From Paenibacillus xylaniclasticus (GTDB lineage Bacteria; Bacillota; Bacilli; Paenibacillales; Paenibacillaceae), in contig NZ_BIML01000003.1 of the NCBI RefSeq assembly GCF_004001065.1, forward strand, positions 310,001 to 374,000: a stretch of DNA of 64,000 bases, given 5' to 3'. Position numbers and translations under genes: made by a program. Positions 45,302 to 53,941 of the stretch are shown piece after piece. Each line of letters opens with the position of its first letter. The first letter of the stretch is position 1. The notes under the pieces were generated by a model. It saw nothing but the letters and a program-made list of their open reading frames with translations. It was not told where the DNA came from and did not search any database.

Positions 45302-45985
45302 CTATACCGTACGCCGCGCGAAGAAGCTAAGCAGCATCCAGCGTCTCTCCTGTCGTTTCTTATATTTCGGAAGCATTCGATACAGCCGAATCGCTTCATC
45401 CAGTGCACGTTTCGCTTCATCCTTCCTTCCGAGCAGAATATTCAGCTTGGCGAGCCGATAATAGCCTTCGCAGGAAGATGTATGAATTTGTTGAAAAGCC
45501 TCCATATCCTGCATCGCCTTCGGCAAATCCTTCGCTCCTACGATTGCCGCTAATCGAAGGTACGGCTGCCCATACTTAACTCGTGGATTAAGGACAAGCG
45601 CGTGCCTTACCGCTGCTTCGCCCGCCTCAAGCTCCCCTGTGCGCAGTAAAGCGGTGCCGAGATCATCCCAATATTCCGCTGATTGCTCAACCGCTTCCCG
45701 ATCGCGGAGCGGCTCAAGCAGCTCTCTCGCCTCCCGAAAGCTGCGTTTCTCAATAAGCAGCCTTGCAAGCTCAAGCTTCGCCGTCAAGTCGTTTGGATTC
45801 ATGTCCAGCTCATGACGCAGCCGCCGGATACGGCTGATGCGACGGATCGGCTTCACTAGGCTTGGTGACAACCCGATGAAACGGCGATCAATCAAATATA
45901 GAATGACAAGTAGAGCAATAATGGCAATAAAAGGGTTTCCGAATAAAGACCACAGAAGTCCGAACAGCAAAAACTTTCCGATCAT
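45302..45985 (-). CDS. Membrane-anchored tetratricopeptide repeat protein
   Basis: A 227-residue protein with an N-terminal membrane segment (~4-32) and TPR repeats: LEPLRDREAVEQSAEYWDDLGTALLRTGELEAGEAAVRHALVLNP, and YYRLAKLNILLGRKDEAKRALDEAIRLY. Start at 45985 chosen because AGGAGG precedes it at 8 bases. It is 90 bases upstream of the sensor kinase on the same strand. Role unknown; a scaffold is plausible. Confidence 0.8.
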   Translation of the reverse strand: MIGKFLLFGLLWSLFGNPFIAIIALLVILYLIDRRFIGLSPSLVKPIRRISRIRRLRHELDMNPNDLTAKLELARLLIEKRSFREARELLEPLRDREAVEQSAEYWDDLGTALLRTGELEAGEAAVRHALVLNPRVKYGQPYLRLAAIVGAKDLPKAMQDMEAFQQIHTSSCEGYYRLAKLNILLGRKDEAKRALDEAIRLYRMLPKYKKRQERRWMLLSFFARRTV

Positions 45986-46101
45986 CTTGAATCCTCCTGA
46001 ATTCAACGAACTGAGTTCCTTCTGCCGTCTCTCTATCATATCACAATATTACCCAGCGCTGTTAATGAAACAGAGTCTTCAAAGACTGTCCTGACCTTGT
46101 A

Positions 46102-46737
46102 CTATTCAAGCTCTTTCATGGTCGTTCGGGCAATAATTCTAGCAACGGATGAGTCCGCGTCGATGCGAAGCGGAAGTGCCACGACCTCGAATTGGCCGAT
46201 GCCAATCAATTGATCCGTGTTCGCCAAATTTTCCGCGATAAATATACCGCTGCGTAGCAGCATCTTGTGAATCTCGAACGGCTCTTCATCCGGTGAAGGA
46301 AAATCAAGTCCGACAAGCTTAACTTTCTTACGGATCAGCAACTCGGCCAGCGCGGGCGTTAACACCGGATGCTCCGAGAAATATTCCGGGCGGCCAAATT
46401 TATTCCCTTGCCCCGTGTGAATAATTACAATACTCTTCTCTTGGATCATCCGTTCATATAACGGATTGTAATCGATAACAGCCTTACCTGTAACGTCAAG
46501 CAGGACCCCGTCGCCGATAAAGTGATCAACCGGCACTTGAGAGATCCGATCTTCCCTATCCAATAAATGCATCGGACCATCAATATGTGTACCTGCATGC
46601 ATATTAATAGACAATTGATGATTGCTATAACCGTCGGCATGGTACGTTTGAGTATGCTTCAATACAGTCGGTTCGTCGCCTGGGTAGACAGGAAGACCGT
46701 CCCGAATGGGATGAGTCAAATCAATGATGGACATCAT
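46102..46737 (-). CDS. Cyclase-family (KynB-like) metal-dependent hydrolase
   Basis: A 211-residue protein with the family signature MHAGTHIDGPMHLL (residues ~46-59, HxGTHxDxPxH zinc ligands), the N-terminal DLTHPIRDGLPVYPGDEP, and VGLDFPSPDEE later. Members include arylformamidase (KynB) of tryptophan degradation and others of unknown substrate. No kynurenine pathway gene is nearby, so the substrate is open. Monocistronic, divergent from glsA. Confidence 0.88.
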   Translation of the reverse strand: MMSIIDLTHPIRDGLPVYPGDEPTVLKHTQTYHADGYSNHQLSINMHAGTHIDGPMHLLDREDRISQVPVDHFIGDGVLLDVTGKAVIDYNPLYERMIQEKSIVIIHTGQGNKFGRPEYFSEHPVLTPALAELLIRKKVKLVGLDFPSPDEEPFEIHKMLLRSGIFIAENLANTDQLIGIGQFEVVALPLRIDADSSVARIIARTTMKELE

Positions 46738-46930
46738 TTCGCCTTCTTTCTATAACCTTTCCTTCCTCTATCAATATTCTATCAATATTCGAGCCGATAC
46801 CATCTATTTCCTTGCTCTTCTTTTTGGCACATAAAAGATATTGCGAACTTAGTTCGACAAGATTAGACTAACGGTAACAAGAAGCAAATAGGGCCGGACG
46901 ATTGCCGACCATGCCTAAGGAGTGATCCAA

Positions 46931-47875
46931 ATGAATGAGCAGTGGATGAGCTTACAGACGAACGTTCCCAGATGGCTCGACGAATGTCGTCCTTACGCAA
47001 AGGAGGGCAAAGCTGCAGCCTACATTCCGGCTCTGGCCATCGCACCCGCAGATGCGCTAGGTATATCGATACTAAGAGCCGACGGTAGCAGCATAACTGG
47101 CGGCGATAGCAGCATGAAGTTCACGATGCAAAGCATCTCGAAGGTGTTTACGCTGCTGCTTGCACTTATGGACAACGGCGAAGAAGTCGTATTCTCGAAG
47201 GTAGGCATGGAGCCGACTGGCGACGATTTTAATTCCATCCTAAAGCTCGAGCTCGTGGAGCCAGGCATTCCGTTCAATCCGCTCATTAACGCCGGCGCGA
47301 TCGCGGTAACCTCTCTCATTAAAGGCTCCAATCCTGCCGACAAAACCGAACGGATTCTTGAATTTATGCGGCTAATGGCAGGAGACGAGCAGCTGGACTA
47401 CAACCGCATAGTCAGTAAATCAGAATCCGCTACCGCTTATCGCAACCGTTCTCTTGCCTACTTCCTGCAGGAGAATGGCGTACTTTCACCGCATACGAAC
47501 ATCGAAGAAGTGCTGTCGGTCTACTTCAATCATTGCGCAATTGAGGTCACCTGTAACCATTTGGCTCGAATGGGTCTTATTCTTGCGCATGGAGGGTTCG
47601 ATCCGTTGACGGAACGCCAGCTGGTGCCAAAACGCTATGTTCGGATTGCGAAGACGTTCATGCTCACCTGCGGCATGTATAATGCATCGGGCGAATTCGC
47701 TATCCGTGTCGGTATTCCGGCGAAGAGCGGAGTAGCAGGCGGCATTCTCGCTGTTGTACCAGGCCAGTACGGCATCGGTGTCGTGGGCCCGGCGCTCAAC
47801 AGCCGCGGCAACAGCATCGCCGGCATCCGGCTGCTTGAGACGATGTCCGTCCAGAACGACTGGAGCTTGTTCTAA
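46931..47875 (+). CDS. glsA: Glutaminase A
   Basis: A 314-residue serine-dependent glutaminase converting glutamine to glutamate and ammonia. The nucleophile/lysine pair lies in FTMQSISKVF (SxxK). Other conserved elements are NPLINAGAIAV, ARMGLILAHGG and GIPAKSGVAGGI. AAGGAG lies 8 bases before the ATG at 46931; an upstream in-frame GTG at 46922 overlaps that site and is rejected. Confidence 0.95.
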   Translation: MNEQWMSLQTNVPRWLDECRPYAKEGKAAAYIPALAIAPADALGISILRADGSSITGGDSSMKFTMQSISKVFTLLLALMDNGEEVVFSKVGMEPTGDDFNSILKLELVEPGIPFNPLINAGAIAVTSLIKGSNPADKTERILEFMRLMAGDEQLDYNRIVSKSESATAYRNRSLAYFLQENGVLSPHTNIEEVLSVYFNHCAIEVTCNHLARMGLILAHGGFDPLTERQLVPKRYVRIAKTFMLTCGMYNASGEFAIRVGIPAKSGVAGGILAVVPGQYGIGVVGPALNSRGNSIAGIRLLETMSVQNDWSLF

Positions 47876-47883
47876 TCCAATTA

Positions 47884-47936
47884 AGGGGCTAAATCCAGCG
47901 GTCAGCTTAACACGACTCTGGAATAGCCCCTCTTTG
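47884..47936 (+). terminator. Possible terminator of glsA
   Basis: AGGGGCTA / TAGCCCCT arms with a 32-base loop that holds secondary pairing, followed by CTTTGTT. The loop is long, so confidence is moderate. Confidence 0.55.
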
Positions 47937-47987
47937 TTATGGTCAATCATTACATCGATAAGTCCACCAACGTAGTTGCAAATGGTA

Positions 47988-48023
47988 ACGATGCCAGACA
48001 GCGCTACGCTGCCTGGCATCGTT
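47988..48023. other. Hairpin between glsA and the yesN-type regulator
   Basis: AACGATGCCAG / CTGGCATCGTT perfect 11-base arms with a 14-base loop containing AGCG/CGCT. No T-tract on either side. It lies 60 bases downstream of the regulator stop and may stabilise the mRNA 3' end. Confidence 0.55.
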
Positions 48024-48083
48024 CTCGTTACAGATCCGCTGCCGCCGCATAGAGCCTACTAATATAATCGGTTCCAGCGGCTT

Positions 48084-49700
48084 TTATCGCTTATTCCGCT
48101 TGCGAAACTCTTGTGGCGTGAAGCCCTCCTGTTTCTTGAACAGCTTCGAGAAATAGGAGAAGTTCCGATATCCCGTTATTTCGGCTACATCACTTACTTT
48201 CAAATCCGATTCGCTCAGCAGCCGTTTCGCTTGCTTCATTCTCTGATCCATAATATAGTCTGAGAGGGATAACCCCGTCTCCTTCTTGAACAATCTCGAC
48301 AAATAAGCCGGATTGAAATGAAGAAAAGCTGCAATATCCTCCCGGGTTAGATCCTGCGAAATATGGGTCTGCACATACTGCTCGATCAATTCAATAACAG
48401 ACGGCTCTCGGTTGCGGCGCTTTTCGACAGCTTTCATCGCCGCATCGGTCATCCGTTTCGTCCATGCCCGTAGCTGCGATAACGATTTGGTCGCCTGCGC
48501 CATATCCTCCTGCCTAGTCAACGATTCCAAAGAATGATCGACCGATATACCACTCTTGTGAAACGTCTGGTAAATCATCGATACAAAATGAAAATAAAAC
48601 GCTTTCAAATGTTCCTTAGATAATGACTTCTGATTCTCGTAAATGCTGAACAGCTCATCGATCCTTCTCTGAAGCTCTTCCTTCTTGCCCGACTCGAACA
48701 GCACATACAGCTCTGACGGCCAAGTGACTGGCGGCATACCCTGTTGATCCTCATAAAATTCGCCTTTAATAAAAATTGAATCTGACTTGGATACGTTACG
48801 CCGCTCCATATCGAGCAATTCCGAGCAGGTGGACGCCATTCGGTCAATCGGACCAGCAGAACCGATATAACAGGATACATGGCCATAAAAATATTGGTTA
48901 CAATCGGCGATAAACCGGCGGCACCGCCATTCCAGCTCCTTCATCTCGCGCTCAACATTCGACGCTTCGTAGATAATGATAAAGATCGCGCCGCTCCTGC
49001 ATTTAACGACGGTTCCCGGCCAATTGCGAAGCACCGTCTCCCTTGCCGAGTTCATCATCGCATATTCGAGAATATGCTCATCTCGACTTCCGAAGCTCTG
49101 CTTCCATCGATCGACGCTGAACAACACGGGCATAAACACGTCATTCGCCGAAAATTCCGGTTGAATAATCGACAAATATGTCGTATGCGGCTCAGTGTTA
49201 TACGTTTCGCCGCTCGGTTCAATTAAATCGGTCCAGAAACGGTCAACAAGAATATGCTTCTGCGCACGAAGTAAATTCTCATAACGTTCCACCCGATTAT
49301 GCATCGAGATCTTCTGCCTCGTATCCTCCAGCTTTGATAATGCTCTCATGACCGTCTCCTTCAGCCTCTCGTGACGGATCGGCTTTAGAAGATAATCAAA
49401 GCAGCCCATCTGAAGCGCCGTATGCGCATAATCAAACCTGTCATGTCCAGTCAAAAAAATTGTCTCTGTCGCAACACCTCTTTGTCTTATCCAATTTAAC
49501 AACTCCAGTCCATTCTCTCCCGGCATCTCGATGTCGCATATCATCACGTCAATTGCATGTTCGTCTAGCAGTTCTCTTGCTTCTTCCGCATCGGATGCGG
49601 CGAACACTTGTGCGATCTGCAGTGAGCTCCAATCTATGGTGTCCACTACACTTTTCAATGCGAATGCTTCATCATCGACGACCAGAAGCCGATACACCAT
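48084..49700 (-). CDS. YesN-type response regulator with AraC DNA-binding domain
   Basis: A 538-residue regulator. Receiver domain 1-~120 (VVDDE, phosphoacceptor Asp ~56 in MICDIEMPG, Lys in LLKPIRHE), a long middle region ~125-420 with a helical segment, and an AraC double HTH ~430-535 (LTREDIAAFLHFNPAYLSRLFKKETGLS; VSDVAEITGYRNFSYFSKLFKKQEGFTPQEFRK). YesM/YesN pairs usually control sugar transport or glycan degradation genes. No YesM kinase gene is adjacent. It is next to the cellulase cluster and on the same strand, so a role in cellulase control is conceivable but unproven. Confidence 0.9.
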   Translation of the reverse strand: MVYRLLVVDDEAFALKSVVDTIDWSSLQIAQVFAASDAEEARELLDEHAIDVMICDIEMPGENGLELLNWIRQRGVATETIFLTGHDRFDYAHTALQMGCFDYLLKPIRHERLKETVMRALSKLEDTRQKISMHNRVERYENLLRAQKHILVDRFWTDLIEPSGETYNTEPHTTYLSIIQPEFSANDVFMPVLFSVDRWKQSFGSRDEHILEYAMMNSARETVLRNWPGTVVKCRSGAIFIIIYEASNVEREMKELEWRCRRFIADCNQYFYGHVSCYIGSAGPIDRMASTCSELLDMERRNVSKSDSIFIKGEFYEDQQGMPPVTWPSELYVLFESGKKEELQRRIDELFSIYENQKSLSKEHLKAFYFHFVSMIYQTFHKSGISVDHSLESLTRQEDMAQATKSLSQLRAWTKRMTDAAMKAVEKRRNREPSVIELIEQYVQTHISQDLTREDIAAFLHFNPAYLSRLFKKETGLSLSDYIMDQRMKQAKRLLSESDLKVSDVAEITGYRNFSYFSKLFKKQEGFTPQEFRKRNKR

Positions 49701-50028
49701 CGATACCCCCTTCTCATCCCGGATGCGAATAAGGAGATTCTTCTGTCAGGCAGCTAACAACGCTCCCCTTATCAGTCTATCAAATATTAGGTACTACGTA
49801 CAATATTGGATAGATCTTCATCCTTACCAGCAATTACGCCCACTGCACAGCGGTGTACGGCGCCTATATGAATAGACGCCGCACCGGAGCTGGAGCGCAA
49901 GATCTGTCCGTTACAAAAAGGATGTCGTTATAGCTGTCGGCCCTTTAGGCCATGCCGTTGTGATAAAGCGCTCTTTGCTCCAAATCGCATATGCCATATT
50001 GATGTGCTTTAAGATTACTTAATGCTTA
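49701..50028. other. Gap between the cellulase cluster and the yesN-type gene
   Basis: No gene recognised in ~330 bases. It holds an inverted repeat CGGCGCCTAT-ATGA-ATAGACGCCG (49858-49881, one mismatch) and a weak GGCC-CTTTA-GGCC hairpin near 49940. No clear terminator follows the last cellulase gene, so read-through into the regulator gene is possible. Confidence 0.5.
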
Positions 50029-51963
50029 TTATGGTTCAATGCCCCATACAAGCGTGCCGCTTTGATACAGCGTCACCTTGTCCCAATCCGCAAATGCCGA
50101 TTTCGTACCATCGAACGAGTAATCGTTGCTCTCATCGAGATTCGACCAGTCGGTTTTGGCGATACGAATTTGAATATCGCCCGTTTGTCCGCCCGCTGGG
50201 ATCGAGCCTGCCGCAGAGCTGAACGAAAGCTCTAAGTAAGTATCCGCTTTCGTCTTGGCTGGGCTGATTGAATAAAATGTGCCGCTAACCGTGCTCGTTC
50301 CAATCTGTGCATAGTCCGTCCAGAAGCTTAAACCAGCATTCGACGAATCCTTCGTCAAGTAATAGCGCAGCTTCAGATTACTCAGGTTAACTGCTGTCGT
50401 GCCTGTGTTCTTAATGTTAAACGTTGCATAAGCCATGTTGTCATTCGCATTCGCATTGTTCACTTTATATTGAACGACCAGATTGCCCGTCGGTGGAGGA
50501 GTCACCGTACCTGCTGGCGTTGCGCTTGCAGCAGCAGAGTTCGACGATTCGCCTGCACTGTTCACTGCCGAGACGACATAGTAATACGTCGTGCCGTTCG
50601 TAAGGCCCGTGTTCGTGTACGTCGTGCCTGTAATTCCCGTCGCGATCGTCGTGTAAGGTCCGCCGCTTGTCGTTGCGCGCTTCACGTTATAGCTTGTTGC
50701 ACCGGAAGACGCTCCCCACGTCAGCGTTACTTGACCATTGCTTGCAGCTGCACTCAGCGATGCAGGTGCTGCAGGCACAGTCGTTACCGGTGGTGGAGTA
50801 CCGATCGGCTTCATAATGCGATCGAGCATCGCCTGCTTCGGTGCGTTCCACGTCCGCCAGTCGTCCAGCAGCAAGCCACCAGTATCGCCGCTGTTCGGGT
50901 TGAGCGACCAATAGGTCCAGTACAGGTCATTATCTTTAATGTAATCAACCAGCTTGTTCTGCCAGATACCTTCCTTACTTGTCAGATCGACGCTGCGACC
51001 GCCGAACTCACCAACGAGGATTGGCGCTATATTTTCTTTGCTAATGTATCCCCAATGTGCATCCCATATAGCCGCCATGTTGTTCGGAAACGACGCATCA
51101 TCAAACCACGTTTGTTCCGCTACGCCCGGGCCGTAATCATGCGGCGAATAGACGAGACGATTCGGAACGTTGAGCCGAACCGGATAGTTGCGAGCTCCTT
51201 TCAGGTTGCCGCCCCACCAATAGTTGCCTGTCTCACCTTGTACATTCGTTTGGATGCCTTCAACAAGAATGAGCCAGTTCGGGTTAACCGCCAGAATTGC
51301 ATTACCTGCGCGCTCCGCTGCAAGGCGCCAGTCTGTCGCTAAATCGCCCGTTCCCCAAGAAGCTGGTCCGTGCGGTTCGTTGTGCAAATCGGCACCGATT
51401 ACAGTTGGATTGTTCGCGTAACGTTGCGCCAGCATAACCCAGTCGCTGATCCACCGTTCTTCAGAATATTGGGACGTATACCACAGCTCCGACTGGCCGC
51501 CGGAGTCCGGACGGTGACGGTCCAATATAATTTGGATGCCGCGCTCACCAGCCTCTTGGATCACACGGTCCATCAGCTGGATCGGCGTTAACCCTTGCAA
51601 ATCCGGGTTCGTCGCCGTATTCAAGCTTGTCGGCATGCTGCCTGAATCAAACATCTGGTTGCTGTACGGAAGCCGGATCAGATTATATCCCTTCTCCTTA
51701 ATCTGATCCATAAAGCTGTCGAGCGAATAAGACCACAATCCATGCGGCGAGTAATTAGCCGTCTCAAAGCCGAACCAGTTCAGACCGTTGAACACGGCAG
51801 GATTGCCTGCAGCATCCACAATACGATTGCCAAACGTATGGTAATATCCAAGTGTCGATGCGGCGCTCGCTTTACGTGCCGCTCCCGCTGCTGCGAACAT
51901 AGAGCAGACCATTGCTGCTGCAAGCAGCATAATGCCCCACTTTTTGAACGAAGTTGTTGCCAT
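50029..51963 (-). CDS. Secreted endoglucanase GH5-FN3-CBM3
   Basis: A 644-residue exported cellulase: signal peptide ~1-35 (ends KASAAS), GH5 catalytic domain ~40-385, one FN3 ~396-485, PP-rich linker, CBM3 ~495-644. The acid/base lies in DLHNEPHG and the nucleophile in LVGEFGG. The GH5 opening NGLNWFGFETANYSPHG differs from the neighbouring GH5, pointing to a different subfamily and probably different specificity (GH5_1-like, cut pattern unknown). The start at 51963 follows AAGGGG at ~12 bases. Last gene of the cellulase cluster, 30 bases after the second GH5. Confidence 0.92.
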   Translation of the reverse strand: MATTSFKKWGIMLLAAAMVCSMFAAAGAARKASAASTLGYYHTFGNRIVDAAGNPAVFNGLNWFGFETANYSPHGLWSYSLDSFMDQIKEKGYNLIRLPYSNQMFDSGSMPTSLNTATNPDLQGLTPIQLMDRVIQEAGERGIQIILDRHRPDSGGQSELWYTSQYSEERWISDWVMLAQRYANNPTVIGADLHNEPHGPASWGTGDLATDWRLAAERAGNAILAVNPNWLILVEGIQTNVQGETGNYWWGGNLKGARNYPVRLNVPNRLVYSPHDYGPGVAEQTWFDDASFPNNMAAIWDAHWGYISKENIAPILVGEFGGRSVDLTSKEGIWQNKLVDYIKDNDLYWTYWSLNPNSGDTGGLLLDDWRTWNAPKQAMLDRIMKPIGTPPPVTTVPAAPASLSAAASNGQVTLTWGASSGATSYNVKRATTSGGPYTTIATGITGTTYTNTGLTNGTTYYYVVSAVNSAGESSNSAAASATPAGTVTPPPTGNLVVQYKVNNANANDNMAYATFNIKNTGTTAVNLSNLKLRYYLTKDSSNAGLSFWTDYAQIGTSTVSGTFYSISPAKTKADTYLELSFSSAAGSIPAGGQTGDIQIRIAKTDWSNLDESNDYSFDGTKSAFADWDKVTLYQSGTLVWGIEP

Positions 51964-51993
51964 TAATATCGTCATCCCCTTATATCAAAATAA

Positions 51994-53766
51994 TTAAGGC
52001 TCAATTCCCCATACAAGCGTGCCGTTTTGATAAAGCGTTACTTTGTTCCAGCTTGCAAATGACGTTTTCGTTCCGTCGAACGAGTAATCATTGTTTTCAT
52101 TCAAATTCGACCAGTCATTCTTCGCGATGCGGATTTGGATATCACCCGTTTGTCCGCCTGCTGGGATCGATCCTGCCGCCGAGCTGAACGACAGCTCCAA
52201 ATACGTATCCGCGTTTGTCTTCGCAGGATTGATTGCATTGAACGAGCCGCTAACATTCGACGTGCCGATCTGTGCGTAATCCGTCCAGAAGCTAAGACCC
52301 GTATTCGAATCTTTCGTTAAGTAGTAACGCAGCTTCAGATTGCTTAGGTTCACGGCCGTCGTTCCAGTATTCTTAATGTTGAAGGTAGCATAAATCATAT
52401 TGTCCGTAGCGTTCGCGTTGCTCACTTTGTACTGAACTTCTAATGCTCCGCTTGGATTCGTAGGCGGATTTGTGCCTCCTGCTGGCGTTACGCTAGCTTG
52501 CGCCGAATTCGCCGACTCGCCTGCGCTGTTCACGGCAGAGACGACATAGTAATACGTCGTGCCGTTCGTAAGGCCGGTATTCGTATACGACGTACCCGAT
52601 ACTCCTGTCGCCACGGTCGTGTAAGGACCGCCGCTCGTCGTTGAGCGCTTCACATTATAGCTCGTCGCGCCGGACGAGCCCGCCCATGTAAGCGTCGCCT
52701 GTCCATTGCCCGCAGATACGCTTAGGCTAGTCGGAGCCGCCGGAGTTTGCGGCTGCTGCGGTACGGAGCCTTCGAGCATTTTGGAACGGACATATTGACC
52801 GGAAGTGCTCAGATCGCTCAGCGCCCATCCGCCGTTCACACTTGCGCTAGGCAGAAGTGCAGCAGACGATTCGTTCTTCGTCGCGATCGACCAGTTCACC
52901 CAGCTAATTTTTTTGCTGTCGAGGAAGTTCAGCCATTGCGTCGATTCAGACAGATATGGGCCGCCGTCCCCGGTTGCCGTACTCGTTCCCCATTCTGTCG
53001 AGAATATTGCAATGCCTTTGTTAAGCGCATAATTCACTTTGTCACGCAAATATTGACCATGCGTACCCGCGTAGAAGTGCAGCGAGTACATAATATTGCT
53101 GAACGGCAGCGGATTGTCCGCCGCATGATCGACATCCTGGCTCCAGGTCGGCGTACCGACGATAATAATGTTGTCTGGATCTATCGCACGAATCGCCGTA
53201 ATTACATCCTGCGCATACGGCCTAATGCTGCCGTTCCAGCTGACGCCGTTCGGCTCGTTCGCGATTTCATAAATTACGTTCGGATAAGACCCATACAGCG
53301 TCGCCATCTCTTGGAAGAAGGCTATCGCTTGCGATTTATGCTTATTTGGATCGCCATCAGACAAAATATGCCAGTCAATAATGACATAAATGCCAAGGTC
53401 AATCGCCGCCTCTACCGCTTCCTTAACCTTGTTCTTCAGAGATGGATTCGTAATGTATCCTTCTTCCTCTGTATACATGGCGGCACGGTAGACGGTCGCA
53501 CCCCAATCGTCTCTCAGCCATTTAATAACGTTCTTATTCACGTAGTTGCCGAAATATTGAATGCCGTGCGAGCTTGCGCCTTTGAGTTGAATAGGCTGAC
53601 CGGATTGGCTAACCAATTGATTACCGGACACTTTAATCTGACCATACGTCGGTACGATCGGCCCTGCTGCATAGCTCTTGTTCTTGCCTGCCGGAAGCAG
53701 CAAGCTAAGCACCAGCGTTAACGCCAGCAGCATTAGCAGCCCTTTCTTATTCGCCGTAATAGACAT
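51994..53766 (-). CDS. Secreted endoglucanase GH5-FN3-CBM3 (Bacillus Cel5/EglS type)
   Basis: A 590-residue endo-beta-1,4-glucanase. Signal peptide ~1-33; GH5 domain ~38-330 with [14 protein letters not shown], the acid/base in YEIANEPNG and the nucleophile in STEWGTS. This layout matches the GH5_2 cellulases of Bacillus. One FN3 ~337-425 and a CBM3 ~440-590 follow. It cuts internal bonds of amorphous cellulose. AAGGAGG precedes the ATG. Encoded after the GH6 gene, with a 175-base gap holding a hairpin. Confidence 0.94.
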   Translation of the reverse strand: MSITANKKGLLMLLALTLVLSLLLPAGKNKSYAAGPIVPTYGQIKVSGNQLVSQSGQPIQLKGASSHGIQYFGNYVNKNVIKWLRDDWGATVYRAAMYTEEEGYITNPSLKNKVKEAVEAAIDLGIYVIIDWHILSDGDPNKHKSQAIAFFQEMATLYGSYPNVIYEIANEPNGVSWNGSIRPYAQDVITAIRAIDPDNIIIVGTPTWSQDVDHAADNPLPFSNIMYSLHFYAGTHGQYLRDKVNYALNKGIAIFSTEWGTSTATGDGGPYLSESTQWLNFLDSKKISWVNWSIATKNESSAALLPSASVNGGWALSDLSTSGQYVRSKMLEGSVPQQPQTPAAPTSLSVSAGNGQATLTWAGSSGATSYNVKRSTTSGGPYTTVATGVSGTSYTNTGLTNGTTYYYVVSAVNSAGESANSAQASVTPAGGTNPPTNPSGALEVQYKVSNANATDNMIYATFNIKNTGTTAVNLSNLKLRYYLTKDSNTGLSFWTDYAQIGTSNVSGSFNAINPAKTNADTYLELSFSSAAGSIPAGGQTGDIQIRIAKNDWSNLNENNDYSFDGTKTSFASWNKVTLYQNGTLVWGIEP

Positions 53767-53893
53767 AACTCACTTCCTCCTTTGCATTCGATTAATAGGT
53801 TGTTGTGCGGCATCTGAAGCTTCTTCCGACTTACTCAGCCACACACCACGTAATAAAACGGTTGAAATCTTATTTGTTGTTGTAACCGTATCA

Positions 53894-53914
53894 GAGCGCC
53901 CACTAAGGGCGCTC
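53894..53914. other. Intergenic hairpin without T-tract (gh6-gh5 gap)
   Basis: GAGCGCCC / GGGCGCTC, 8-base perfect stem with a 5-base loop, 28 bases after the GH6 stop. No T-run follows on the transcribed strand, so it is not a normal terminator. Confidence 0.75.
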
Positions 53915-53941
53915 CGATTCGCATGCCTTATCAAATTTGAT

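Noticed and set aside
47988-48023. Terminator for the yesN-type gene
   Set aside because: Strong stem but no T-tract on either strand; kept only as a hairpin.
50470-53721. Long plus-strand ORFs (up to 324 residues) opposite the GH5 genes
   Set aside because: They mirror the coding frames of well-identified cellulases, are rich in Arg/Cys from antisense reading, and lack ribosome sites.
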